34,183 bases of DNA from Candidatus Colwelliibacteriota bacterium (lineage in GTDB: Bacteria; Patescibacteriota; Minisyncoccia; UBA6257; Colwellbacteraceae). The DNA is taken from positions 1 through 34,183 of the forward strand of contig DAIDMW010000007.1 of the NCBI GenBank assembly GCA_027448785.1. Direction: 5' to 3'. Positions 1 to 6,663 of this stretch are shown one piece after another (position 1 is the stretch's first letter; every line of letters begins with the position of its first letter). The notes below the pieces were generated by a model. It did no database searches and had not been told where the DNA came from. It saw only the letters and a program-made list of their open reading frames with translations. The position numbers and the translations under genes were made by a program.

Positions 1-1
1 G

Positions 2-184
2 CCCGAGGGGAGATACCAGTACAATGGCGCAGAAGTTACCGTTAAAAGCGCTCGCGACAAAAACGAAATCATGGACTACCGCTACCAGATAGTTTTCGTC
101 TGGGCTATCAACGCCTACCTAGCTAGGGAGATACACTCCCTAGTCTTGGAGAGGAGAATTGCCCCAGTCGAAGCGTGGTCATAA
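2..184 (+). CDS. C-terminal fragment of an unrecognised protein
   Basis: An open frame enters from the left edge and runs 60 codons to a TAA at 182-184. It ends in a charged/hydrophobic pattern (DYRYQIVFVWAINAYL, then EIHSLVLERR). Two terminator-like hairpins follow at once, which supports a real gene end. I do not recognise the family. The stretch is probably soluble or amphipathic, with no clear membrane helix. The start lies outside the window, so length and function cannot be judged. Confidence 0.55.
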   Translation, partial: PEGRYQYNGAEVTVKSARDKNEIMDYRYQIVFVWAINAYLAREIHSLVLERRIAPVEAWS

Positions 185-190
185 AGACAC

Positions 191-217
191 AGCCCCGTTG
201 CTAAGACAGCGGGGTTT
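191..217 (+). terminator. Intrinsic terminator of the left-edge gene
   Basis: An 8-bp stem (CCCCGTTG with CAGCGGGG, one G-T pair) and a 6-nt loop are followed by TTTTT. It lies 7 nt after the stop codon of the partial gene. Confidence 0.75.
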
Positions 218-226
218 TTCATATTA

Positions 227-252
227 AAAAGAGCGGGCAAGCCCGCTTTTTT
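227..252. terminator. Second, bidirectional terminator hairpin
   Basis: A perfect 7-bp stem (AGCGGGC / GCCCGCT) with an AA loop is flanked by A-rich sequence on the left and TTTTTT on the right. It can end plus-strand transcripts and also those of the NUDIX gene arriving on the minus strand. Confidence 0.75.
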
Positions 253-271
253 AAGACAACAACTTTTTCGA

Positions 272-799
272 CTATTTATTTTTTCTGGAGAGCCAGTCGA
301 AGATTTCTTCTTCGAACCCCGATCTCGTCCAATCGTCATCCTTGCTTTCAAGAAGCATCTTTCTCAGCTCGTCCATCTCGAACCATCGAAGCTGATTGAT
401 CTCGTCCTCCTCGTAGGTTATGGAATCGATATCGCCGTTCCACTCCATCATAAAGACCGCGACGAACTCTCTGGTGTGCCCGATTTGATGGACGTTGATG
501 AAGTACAGATCTTCTTTTCTCACTCCCAGCCCGAGCTCCTCGTTGCATTCCTTGATGGCTGTTTCCTCGTATCCCTCGCCCGCCAGGACGTGTCCGCCGA
601 AGAACGGTTCCCACTTTCCCGGGCTGCTGTCTTTTTTCAGAGACCGCTGCTGGCAAAGGATCTGTCCTCCGGAGTTCTTTATCCAAACGTTGGCGTTGCG
701 GTGCCAGTGCTCGTCACGGTGCACCTCCTCCCTCGGCTTGGCTTCGACTGGTTTATTGCGTTCGTCGACGACGAACAAAAACTCATCCTTGTTTATCAT
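272..799 (-). CDS. NUDIX hydrolase
   Basis: The protein (175 aa from the ATG at 799) should hydrolyse a nucleoside-diphosphate-linked or isoprenyl-diphosphate-like substrate. The Nudix box is at residues 69-91: G69, E75, K83-E84, E87-E88 and G90, with Lys in place of the usual Arg. The HWHRNANVWI stretch at 31-40 before the box is like the YfcD/Idi-like branch, so a specific substrate cannot be named. The frame stays open to a TTG at 829. I prefer ATG 799 because the family consensus begins near there (DEFLFVVDERN) and a TATACT box sits 7 nt upstream (807-812), fitting a leaderless transcript. It stands alone on the minus strand, ahead of terminators. Confidence 0.88.
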   Translation of the reverse strand: MINKDEFLFVVDERNKPVEAKPREEVHRDEHWHRNANVWIKNSGGQILCQQRSLKKDSSPGKWEPFFGGHVLAGEGYEETAIKECNEELGLGVRKEDLYFINVHQIGHTREFVAVFMMEWNGDIDSITYEEDEINQLRWFEMDELRKMLLESKDDDWTRSGFEEEIFDWLSRKNK

Positions 800-806
800 C
801 GGCGGA

Positions 807-812
807 AGTATA
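807..812 (-). promoter_or_regulatory. -10 box of the NUDIX gene, leaderless spacing
   Basis: TATACT on the minus strand (5/6 to consensus) lies 7 nt before the ATG at 799. No clear -35 or Shine-Dalgarno is visible. Confidence 0.45.
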
Positions 813-873
813 ACCGAGGCAAGAGACAAATTTCAACCCGCCATCTTCATGAAGAATAGCGATTAGCGCTCCC

Positions 874-1368
874 CTACACTCCTATCCGCACCGTAGCGCC
901 AACGGTTATCTTAAGCCGTTTGATCGTCCCGGCGTTCACCTCTAAAACCATATTAACCGGATGATCCGGAGAGATAAGCACCGGTTTCTTGCTACCGGTC
1001 GGCTGAGCTACGTTTGCCGTCAAATCGACTACCTTATCGCCGCTTATCCAAATAAAGTCCAGCGGAAACTCCATTCCCCGCATCGTGAAATAGTACCTGG
1101 CCGGCTGCCTAAAAACGAAGAGCATTCCCGAGTTATCGGCCAGAGAAGTCCTGTCGGATAGACCTTGATACTGCTTCTGCCGCGAGACGGCCACCTCGGC
1201 ATTAATTATCCCATTGCCTATATAAACTCCGACCGTCTCTCCATCGTACAAAGAAGAAAGCGGATCGATCGAGGATCGCAATGCAGGCCAGAGGAGCCAA
1301 GCCGACGCCAAAACCGCAAGGAAAATAGCCGCGATAATGGCAAAACCAATCTTACCCTCTCTTTTCAT
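874..1368 (-). CDS. DUF192 family membrane-anchored protein
   Basis: A 164-aa protein with one N-terminal membrane helix (about residues 7-27) and an outside DUF192 domain. Family hallmarks are QGLSDRTSLADNSGMLFVF at 68-86, followed by the aromatic/hydrophobic run up to PLDFIWI. The biochemical role of DUF192 is unknown. The frame extends to an ATG at 1395, but the ATG at 1368 is better: AAAAGGAAAG lies directly before it, one of the few clear Shine-Dalgarno sequences in the window. It is transcribed divergently from the SemiSWEET gene, with about 50 bp between the starts. Confidence 0.85.
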   Translation of the reverse strand: MKREGKIGFAIIAAIFLAVLASAWLLWPALRSSIDPLSSLYDGETVGVYIGNGIINAEVAVSRQKQYQGLSDRTSLADNSGMLFVFRQPARYYFTMRGMEFPLDFIWISGDKVVDLTANVAQPTGSKKPVLISPDHPVNMVLEVNAGTIKRLKITVGATVRIGV

Positions 1369-1406
1369 TCTTTCCTTTTGCGGATAATATTCCATCGGAA
1401 AACCAA

Positions 1407-1412
1407 TACAAT
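1407..1412 (+). promoter_or_regulatory. -10 box of the SemiSWEET gene, leaderless spacing
   Basis: TACAAT (5/6 to consensus) ends 6 nt before the ATG at 1419. No convincing -35 was found. Confidence 0.4.
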
Positions 1413-1418
1413 CATAAC

Positions 1419-1673
1419 ATGGAAATGGCCACTATCGTCGGTTCTATCGCCGGCATTATCAACATCATCGCTTTCGTTCCCCAGGTCTTAAAAAGCTGGA
1501 AAACCAAGCAAACCGGCGATCTGTCGCTGGACATGTACATACTTCTTACCACCGGCAACTTTATGTGGACGCTTTACGGCTTCGTCATCCGCTCCTGGCC
1601 GCTGATCGCCGCCAACGGCGTTATTTTTCTCCTTTCCGCCTCAATTTTAGGGATAAAAATAAAGAACGGCTGA
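1419..1673 (+). CDS. SemiSWEET-type sugar transporter (PQ-loop)
   Basis: The protein is 84 aa with three predicted membrane helices, the usual size of a bacterial SemiSWEET, which dimerises to form a sugar or small-solute channel. Helix 1 ends in the PQ motif (FVPQ, residues 19-22). The following LSLDMYILLTTGNFMWTLYG and the Asn in helix 3 (IAANGVIF) match the family. The start is the ATG at 1419; an in-frame ATG two codons on is an alternative. The stop (1671-1673) is followed after one base by a hairpin repeat of the family described below. Substrate cannot be predicted. Confidence 0.88.
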   Translation: MEMATIVGSIAGIINIIAFVPQVLKSWKTKQTGDLSLDMYILLTTGNFMWTLYGFVIRSWPLIAANGVIFLLSASILGIKIKNG

Positions 1674-1674
1674 T

Positions 1675-1768
1675 AAAAGCGCAAAATTTAAAAGAGCCGA
1701 CGGCCAGCCACTAATCTCTAACCGCTAGTCGCTATTTTTCACTTTTAGCTTTTAGTTTTGCGCTTTTT
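1675..1768. repeat. AT-rich hairpin element, copy B1
   Basis: Left arm AAAAGCGCAAAATTTAAAAG (1675-1694) is an imperfect inverted match to the right arm at 1749-1768. Between them lies CTAGTCGCTATTTTT, shared with copy B4. The element begins one base after the SemiSWEET stop and ends about 45 bp before the next promoter, so it may act as its terminator. Confidence 0.6.
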
Positions 1769-1788
1769 TACGATGCTTTATCTTTAGA

Positions 1789-1819
1789 TTTACAAGCCAA
1801 ATCGGTTTTGTATTATAAT
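1789..1819 (+). promoter_or_regulatory. Promoter of the cytochrome b operon
   Basis: TTTACA (1789-1794), a 19-nt spacer, then a perfect TATAAT (1814-1819). The predicted transcription start falls at about 1826, on the second of two tandem ATG codons, so the first ORF would be leaderless. Confidence 0.55.
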
Positions 1820-1822
1820 TAA

Positions 1823-1969
1823 ATGATGCTTCAGAGTTCTATGGCGGCCGATATCGTAGTTTATATATTGATTGCAGCCGTTTTTGTCGCCGCGATACTT
1901 CTCCCATATCCGAAGTTTGAATGGAAAAACAAAAAAAATAATGAATCTAACCGAGAGTCTCAGAAATAA
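1823..1969 (+). CDS. Small single-pass membrane peptide heading the cyt b operon
   Basis: A 48-codon frame starts with ATG ATG at 1823/1826 (a third ATG is at 1841) and stops with TAA at 1967-1969. Residues about 9-28 (ADIVVYILIAAVFVAAILLP) form one membrane helix; the rest is a Lys/Asn-rich cytoplasmic tail. It overlaps the cytochrome b start (ATG 1941) by 29 bp in another frame, so translation may be coupled. The TATAAT box just upstream leaves almost no leader. It is not a family I know. Its position suggests a small accessory subunit of the cytochrome b complex, which is inference. It could also be a non-functional frame in the operon leader. Confidence 0.5.
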   Translation: MMLQSSMAADIVVYILIAAVFVAAILLPYPKFEWKNKKNNESNRESQK

Positions 1970-2546
1970 AATAGAACAAAACCTGCCGATGGAGCAGTTT
2001 TTGCCGAATAAACTGCCGATTTACGTATCTTCCTTTGTATATATGTTCGGCATACTTACTTTGACTAGCCTAATTGTTACAATTCTTTCTGGATTGGTTA
2101 TGGTTCTAAACGGACCAACTTGGTATCAATTTTCTGCCGCGGGATTCATATTTCGCTCAATTCATTTCTGGGGAGTGCAAGTTTTCTTTTTCTTTCTCTT
2201 CCTTCATTTTTTCTCAGTATTCTTTACGGCGGGCTGGCGGGAGGGCCGCTACGCGACTTGGGCGATCGGAGCATTCCTTCTTATGTTTTCCATTATTGAA
2301 GCTTTTACCGGCTTTTTGATGGAGGGAGGATTTTTCGCGCAGTGGAACCAGGTGCAATCCAAAGATGCGTTCAACTCTATGGGAGTATCTGGATTTTTTA
2401 ACGTCTTAAATAACGGACAGCTTTACGGGTTGCACGTCAGCGCCATACCAGCAGTCCTCATCATCCTTCTTATAATCCACATAACTCTCGTTAGACAAAA
2501 AGGAGTCGTTCCACCGATTCAAATTCAAGCAGAGCGGCATGCCTAA
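1941..2546 (+). CDS. Cytochrome b, N-terminal (b6-like) four-helix subunit
   Basis: A 201-aa integral membrane protein resembling cytochrome b6 / the N-terminal half of cytochrome b, the diheme quinone-redox subunit of bc complexes. All four heme ligands are present with canonical spacing: H75 and H89 (14 apart) in helix B, H165 and H180 (15 apart) in helix D. FTAGWREGRYATWAIG (95-110) matches the b6 B-C connection. The segment after TGF (123-125) differs from the usual PWDQ quinol-site motif, reading LMEGGFFAQWNQV. The ATG at 1941 fits the family (MNLTESLRNKIEQNLP); the frame is open further upstream. It overlaps the next gene by 8 bp. No Rieske or cytochrome c gene is seen in the window. 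Confidence 0.88.
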   Translation: MNLTESLRNKIEQNLPMEQFLPNKLPIYVSSFVYMFGILTLTSLIVTILSGLVMVLNGPTWYQFSAAGFIFRSIHFWGVQVFFFFLFLHFFSVFFTAGWREGRYATWAIGAFLLMFSIIEAFTGFLMEGGFFAQWNQVQSKDAFNSMGVSGFFNVLNNGQLYGLHVSAIPAVLIILLIIHITLVRQKGVVPPIQIQAERHA

Positions 2547-3486
2547 GTATGTAAATCCAGAAAACACATATCCATCCAAAGAGGGCGATCTCATCAAAGA
2601 AATGCTCGTAGCTTTCGTCTTCGTTTCGATTTTAATAACTGTCCTGGCTCTTGTTTTTAAGTCCCCCTTCACGCCTCCGATTACGATTAAACAAGTAGCC
2701 GAAAGCTATCCGGTCCTTTTTGAACAAACCGCCATGAGGGATCTGATGGGCACCAGCGCCATAGCGACTTACGGACCTCCATACAACTCCGGACCAGCGC
2801 AACAAAGCTTGGGGTGGTTTAGTCCGGAACGATGGGGAGGGGTTTCCATTCCTATAAACCCAAGCAAGTTATATGTAACCACTCCCTTGGAAGAAGCGTC
2901 CAACATAAATCCAGACATACAAAAAGCTCTTTCGGAATTCAATTCCGCCACCGACGCACAAAAGAAAGTGTGGGAGGGTAATTATTACGCTGCTCTGCAA
3001 AACGCCACAGCAACTGCCGGAACCGTCTCGGTGTCAGACGGCGATTACGGTCCAGTATCTCCGATGATGAACTATCTCCTAGGTTTGGGGAAAAGCGGAT
3101 TCATGGACTCGTCTCTCAATTCCGGAGGCGAATACAATAATGGAGTTTACACCTATAGCTTTGCCCGCAGCCTTCTTTTTCTACAAGGAGAAGCACTTAG
3201 CAATGTAGCAGCTCAAAAAGGCCTCCTCGGATCCCAGTTCGGAATAGCGCGAGACTTAAGCCCTTATCCAGGTCCTTGGTGGTTATTCGTGTATTCATAC
3301 CTTTACCAAATACCGCCTTATTCCACGGTTGCGGCCGGAGATCTGCTGGTAGCCCTAACAATGCTCGGATTGTTTCTCGTAATACTTTTCCTGCCGTTCA
3401 TACCGGTGTTAAACAAAATCCCCTATTATATTCCAGTTTATAAAGTCATTTGGCGAAGATGGTATAAGAGACAAAATAAGCAATGA
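2539..3486 (+). CDS. Cytochrome b subunit-IV-like protein with large outside insert
   Basis: This 315-aa protein resembles the C-terminal half of cytochrome b (b6f subunit IV), but is rearranged. The N-terminus NPENTYPSKEGDL leads into helix E (about 20-41). About 200 residues of probable extracytoplasmic domain follow. Then comes PGPWWLFVYSYLYQIPP (244-260), which aligns with the PEWY motif region, and helix F (about 267-290) ending LPFIPVLNK, like subunit IV LPFIENVNK. Helix G is absent. PEWY reads PWWL, so the quinol-site glutamate is missing. The protein has no cysteine, hence no heme c or cluster site. It overlaps both neighbours (8 bp and 4 bp), indicating coupled translation. The insert has no recognised fold. 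Confidence 0.7.
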   Translation: MPKYVNPENTYPSKEGDLIKEMLVAFVFVSILITVLALVFKSPFTPPITIKQVAESYPVLFEQTAMRDLMGTSAIATYGPPYNSGPAQQSLGWFSPERWGGVSIPINPSKLYVTTPLEEASNINPDIQKALSEFNSATDAQKKVWEGNYYAALQNATATAGTVSVSDGDYGPVSPMMNYLLGLGKSGFMDSSLNSGGEYNNGVYTYSFARSLLFLQGEALSNVAAQKGLLGSQFGIARDLSPYPGPWWLFVYSYLYQIPPYSTVAAGDLLVALTMLGLFLVILFLPFIPVLNKIPYYIPVYKVIWRRWYKRQNKQ

Positions 3487-3887
3487 AATTAAAAGCGGCA
3501 ATATTGGCTATTCTTGTTATCTTAGGGATAGTGCTTTCGTTATACGTCTACCAGGGCATCGTCGAGGATCGAGTGTTAAGCGCCACACTGTTTTCCATTG
3601 CTTTTCTATTGGCAGCGATGTTCGCCGCGAAAATAGCGGCGGAATTCAGACAATTAAACAAATACTTGAGAGCGCGCAATAGGATACAAGCGATCATTCT
3701 CCCCTTGGTCGGAAACGAGAGGCACGCCTCTGTTCTGGCTGAAAATCTAGTCCTGCGCAAAACAAAACTTGAAGATTGGCCGGAGATACCGGAAAACGAA
3801 ACGCATGAAATAAAACTCATCTTATCAAAAGCCTTCATCAACAACAAAAAAGCTCCGCGCAATTCGGAAGTAAATTTCCAAGAGTGA
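3483..3887 (+). CDS. Small membrane protein of the cyt b operon
   Basis: A 134-aa protein with two N-terminal membrane helices (about residues 5-24 and 33-52), then a cytoplasmic tail of about 80 residues rich in charge (QLNKYLRARNRIQAIILP, then LVLRKTKLEDWPEIPENE). The start overlaps the previous stop as ATGA. It is the last gene of the operon; its TGA lies in the left arm of a terminator-like hairpin. I recognise no family. Context suggests an accessory subunit of the cytochrome b complex, which is inference only. Confidence 0.7.
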   Translation: MKLKAAILAILVILGIVLSLYVYQGIVEDRVLSATLFSIAFLLAAMFAAKIAAEFRQLNKYLRARNRIQAIILPLVGNERHASVLAENLVLRKTKLEDWPEIPENETHEIKLILSKAFINNKKAPRNSEVNFQE

Positions 3888-3912
3888 TATCTTCTTAACT
3901 CACTCGCTTTTT
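3882..3912 (+). terminator. Terminator of the cytochrome b operon
   Basis: A 6-bp stem GAGTGA / TCACTC, with the operon's TGA stop in the left arm, is followed by GC and TTTTT. It overlaps the 3' end of the convergent MFS gene. Confidence 0.5.
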
Positions 3913-5075
3913 ATAGCCTTCGCTTTCCCGAAAAATACCTGGTAAAGAAGAATATTAATTCCCATCACAGCTCCATAAATATAAAATGGCAGCGGTATGT
4001 CGCTAAGATCGAAGAGATAGCCGGTAAGCGAGGTTGCTCCCGAAGAGGCCAGCATACGCGCCATCTGGTTCACGCCCAGCGCTCTCCCGACCTCGTCTCC
4101 TTCGACCATGTTAACTAAAGCCGACTGCTGAATAGGAGCGGAAACAATTCGCAAGGCCGGCATAATGAAGTAGATGAAAAGCGAAACCGGAAGAAGGCGG
4201 AAGATCGGCATTATAACCGTTGCTGCGGCGCCGATCCCCCTCGTCCAGATTACGCTCTTCAGGAAGCCGAATTTTTTGTCCAGCAAAGGAGACAGAAGAA
4301 GAGACAAAGCACCCAGTCCGCCACTGATAAACGCATACAGGGACATCTCTTTTATTGGCAAGTGGTAGACGATGATAAAAAACGGAATAAGGAACGGCGT
4401 GACTAATCCTTGAGCAAAGCCGTTCAGCATCCCGGTAATGGTGAACTTGCCGATTACAATCTTATTCCTCATCCTAGATATCTTTTCCGGGCGGAACGGA
4501 TCCTTGATCGGCAAGAGAAAGAGAGCTGAAACCAATCCGATTAAGGTCGCGATAAAGAAGATGTTCTCCTCGCTAACCACGCCGGCCAAAAGAGACCCCA
4601 ATGCCGCCATGCCGCCGGAAAGGAACATAATGATGGAAAAATACCTAGTGCGCTTTTCCGGCCGGGTCAGGTCTACCAGTAAGGCGTTTTGCAGCGGAGC
4701 AGCCATGCCGCCGATGCCGCCGCCGGCCAAAGAGCCGGTGGCAGAGTACGTCCCTAGAATGGCCGCAAGAAACAAAATCCACGGATAATGGAAGTAATAG
4801 ATCAGGCCGGAACTTAAGGGAAGCATCAAACTTACGATAAGAAGCGCGTTCTTGCGGTTGGTCGCGTCAGCCAGGTATCCGACAACCAACCCCAGAAAGG
4901 CTCCAGCTATGATCGCTGCCGTATAAATCGCCCCCAAGAAAAGCGATCCATAATGAAGCTTGGATAAAACGAGATAAGGAAAATCGATGGCGATCATTCC
5001 GGCAGCCACGCTGCGGAAGATGCGGAATGCGATCACCATCCAGAGCGAGATAGCGTTTCTTCTTTTTTCGTTCAT
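3900..5075 (-). CDS. Major facilitator superfamily transporter
   Basis: A 391-aa polytopic protein with about 12 predicted membrane helices in two halves separated by a basic loop near residues 193-205 (PFRPEKISRMRNKI). The first half has the loop 2-3 signature region (GLVVGYLADATNRKNALL, about 63-80), as in MFS permeases and efflux carriers. Substrate is not evident. The start is ATG 5075; TATATT lies 6 nt upstream (5082-5087), again compatible with a leaderless message. It is convergent with the cytochrome b operon and shares its 3' boundary. A long hairpin repeat begins just upstream of its promoter. Confidence 0.85.
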   Translation of the reverse strand: MNEKRRNAISLWMVIAFRIFRSVAAGMIAIDFPYLVLSKLHYGSLFLGAIYTAAIIAGAFLGLVVGYLADATNRKNALLIVSLMLPLSSGLIYYFHYPWILFLAAILGTYSATGSLAGGGIGGMAAPLQNALLVDLTRPEKRTRYFSIIMFLSGGMAALGSLLAGVVSEENIFFIATLIGLVSALFLLPIKDPFRPEKISRMRNKIVIGKFTITGMLNGFAQGLVTPFLIPFFIIVYHLPIKEMSLYAFISGGLGALSLLLSPLLDKKFGFLKSVIWTRGIGAAATVIMPIFRLLPVSLFIYFIMPALRIVSAPIQQSALVNMVEGDEVGRALGVNQMARMLASSGATSLTGYLFDLSDIPLPFYIYGAVMGINILLYQVFFGKAKAIKSE

Positions 5076-5081
5076 CTATCT

Positions 5082-5087
5082 AATATA
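5082..5087 (-). promoter_or_regulatory. -10 box of the MFS gene, leaderless spacing
   Basis: TATATT (5/6) on the minus strand, 6 nt before the ATG at 5075. It lies right beside repeat A1. Confidence 0.4.
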
Positions 5088-5088
5088 G

Positions 5089-5312
5089 AAACGCAAAGCG
5101 AAAAGCGCAAAAGGCAAAATAACGTAAATCCTAAATCCTAATATCGAAATCCTAAACAAATTCGAAATACCAAACTTCAAATCACAAACCCGTCCGTGTT
5201 TCGAATTTGGAATTTGTGGTTTGTGATTTGTTTAGGATTTCGGATTTCGTGCTTCGAATTTGCCTAACTACTGGCCGTTATTTTGCGCTTTTAGTTTTTA
5301 GTTTTGCGCTTT
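5089..5312. repeat. Long hairpin repeat, copy A1
   Basis: An AT-rich element with terminal inverted arms (AGCGCAAAAGGCAAAATAACG at the left, its imperfect complement at the right) and internal inverted segments such as AATCCTAAACAAAT versus ATTTGTTTAGGATT. Its right half (5196-5294) differs from copy A2 (19804-19902) at only two of 99 positions. The left halves are less alike. It contains the stop and last 11 codons of the PAP2 gene. Confidence 0.85.
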
Positions 5313-5838
5313 CCCCCTCAGGGTTCGGCAATAATTTATAAACCAGTAAATAGGTTACGGCTCCAATTAAAATACCGCCTAAGATGTCCGAGGGCCAGTG
5401 GACTCCGACCGCTATGCGAGCCAGCCCGACTATAAAAACGGAAGAGCTGAGCCAGATTCCCAGCCGCCGGTCGATCAGAAACGATGCCAGCCCGATCGGG
5501 ATTAGAAAACTCATATGACCGGACGGAAAGGAAGAGGTTGCCCCCTGGCTGATCAGCGGCGAAATCCCCAATGCGACAAAAGGACGAGCGCGGTGCAGGA
5601 AAAAATCAAAAGCGTAGGCCACTATGCCGCGGGATACGACCACTGCCAAGATGGAAAGCAGAAATATATAAATCTTTTTCTTGGCGTCAGAAATTTTTAC
5701 CAGTTCGTACAAAAAAGCCGCGACAATCAGATATGGCAGATAGCTGGCTAGAAAAATATAAATCCACTCCAGATAAGCAACACTCGTGGCAAACGAGTAG
5801 AACGCGTGGAAGATAGCAGAATCGAGAATCATATACAT
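5278..5838 (-). CDS. PAP2-family membrane phosphatase
   Basis: A 186-aa protein with about six membrane helices, likely acting on a lipid phosphate such as undecaprenyl pyrophosphate or phosphatidyl phosphates. The three PAP2 signatures are present: R85-P86 (HRARP), P105-S-G-H108, and R141-x5-H147-x3-D151. The Lys of the first KX6RP signature is Asp here. The C-terminal 11 residues (ESAKLKTKSAK) and the stop are encoded inside repeat A1, so the tail is probably not ancestral. The start is the ATG at 5838, with another in-frame ATG at 5832. TTGACC-16-TATATC ends 7 nt upstream. Confidence 0.88.
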   Translation of the reverse strand: MYMILDSAIFHAFYSFATSVAYLEWIYIFLASYLPYLIVAAFLYELVKISDAKKKIYIFLLSILAVVVSRGIVAYAFDFFLHRARPFVALGISPLISQGATSSFPSGHMSFLIPIGLASFLIDRRLGIWLSSSVFIVGLARIAVGVHWPSDILGGILIGAVTYLLVYKLLPNPEGESAKLKTKSAK

Positions 5839-5845
5839 CTAGAAA

Positions 5846-5873
5846 GATATATCCATTATCGGCCTTGGGTCAA
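5846..5873 (-). promoter_or_regulatory. Promoter of the PAP2 gene, leaderless spacing
   Basis: On the minus strand TTGACC (5868-5873), a 16-nt spacer and TATATC (5846-5851). The predicted start site coincides with the ATG at 5838. Confidence 0.45.
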
Positions 5874-5915
5874 TAAAAAAAGTTCTTAAGAAATATGCTA
5901 GAAACTAAAAAAATA

Positions 5916-5941
5916 AAAACAACGGCGGCGTCCGTTGTTTT
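5916..5941. terminator. Terminator after rpsR
   Basis: A stem AAAACAACGG / CCGTTGTTTT with a 6-nt loop lies just past the rpsR stop. T-rich sequence on both strands makes it bidirectional. It closes the rpoB-rpoC-rpsF-ssb-rpsR run. Confidence 0.8.
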
Positions 5942-5955
5942 TTATTTTTGCGCTT

Positions 5956-6162
5956 TTATTTTGTGTACGGCAGAAGTCCCATATACCTGGCGCGCTTTAC
6001 CGCCTGGGCCAGCAGCCGCTGGTGCTTGGAGCACGTCCCGGTGTGGAGGGGGTCGATAATTTTCGCCTGGTGCGAAACAAACCTCCTCAAGGTTTCCGTC
6101 TCCTTATAATCGATCTGCTTCGCTCCCTGGGAGCAGAAGAAACACTGTTCACTTTTCATCAT
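5956..6162 (-). CDS. rpsR: Ribosomal protein bS18
   Basis: A 68-aa small-subunit ribosomal protein that pairs with bS6 on the 30S platform. The family core is clear: IDYKETETLRRFVS, KIIDPLHTGTCSKHQR and LLAQAVKRARYMGLLPY at the end. CFFC near the N-terminus plus the later Cys/His residues suggest the zinc-binding form of bS18. Two consecutive ATGs (6162, 6159) could start it. It lies 27 bp after ssb in the classic rpsF-ssb-rpsR order. Confidence 0.95.
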   Translation of the reverse strand: MMKSEQCFFCSQGAKQIDYKETETLRRFVSHQAKIIDPLHTGTCSKHQRLLAQAVKRARYMGLLPYTK

Positions 6163-6189
6163 TGATTTTTAGAGCTTACTAGAACTTAC

Positions 6190-6657
6190 TTAGAATGGCA
6201 AATCTTCCGGCTTGATATCGTCGGCGTCGATGTCGATGACCGGGATTTCTTCAATCGGCTCGGCGTCGGCGCTTGCCGCGTGAACATTTCCGTCCTCTCT
6301 CTGGCGGACGCTAGGACTAACTCCTCCGCCCGGCCTCTGGCCAAACTGGACGCGTTCACCGACGATTTCGGTGGTTTTCCGCTGCTGTCCATCCTTTCCT
6401 TCCCAGCTTCTGGTTTGAATCCGCCCCTCGATAAAGACGTTGCTGCCTTTGGTCAGGAACTGGCTGGCCAGCTCCGCCTGCCTCCCCCACAGAACTATGT
6501 TGTGATACTCGGTCTTGGTCTGGCGGCCGCCGCTCTTATCGGTGTAGTAGCTGTTGGTAGCCACGCCGAAAGTGCAAACTGCCTGCCCGCCCGGAGTCTG
6601 GCGCAACTCGGGGTCGCGGGTCAGATTTCCTATAATAAAAGCTTTATTTAAATTCAT
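6190..6657 (-). CDS. ssb: Single-stranded DNA-binding protein
   Basis: A 155-aa SSB that coats single-stranded DNA and recruits repair and replication partners. The OB fold spans about residues 1-108: MNLNKAFIIGNLTRDPELR, ATNSYY, then YHNIVLWGRQAELASQFL and GSNVFIEGRIQTRSW. A Gly/Pro-containing linker of about 35 residues follows, then an acidic tip ending PEDLPF, matching the conserved partner-binding tail. It sits between rpsF (6 bp gap) and rpsR, as in many bacteria. No good Shine-Dalgarno is present before the ATG at 6657. Confidence 0.96.
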   Translation of the reverse strand: MNLNKAFIIGNLTRDPELRQTPGGQAVCTFGVATNSYYTDKSGGRQTKTEYHNIVLWGRQAELASQFLTKGSNVFIEGRIQTRSWEGKDGQQRKTTEIVGERVQFGQRPGGGVSPSVRQREDGNVHAASADAEPIEEIPVIDIDADDIKPEDLPF

Positions 6658-6663
6658 CCTTGT

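Noticed and set aside
1872-1940. Upstream extension of the cytochrome b N-terminus to 1872
   Set aside because: The family-like start MNLTESLRNK begins at ATG 1941; the extension overlaps the better-placed 48-codon frame and lacks similarity.
2539-3486. Cytochrome c or Rieske domain in the insert
   Set aside because: There is no CXXCH, and no cysteine at all in the protein.
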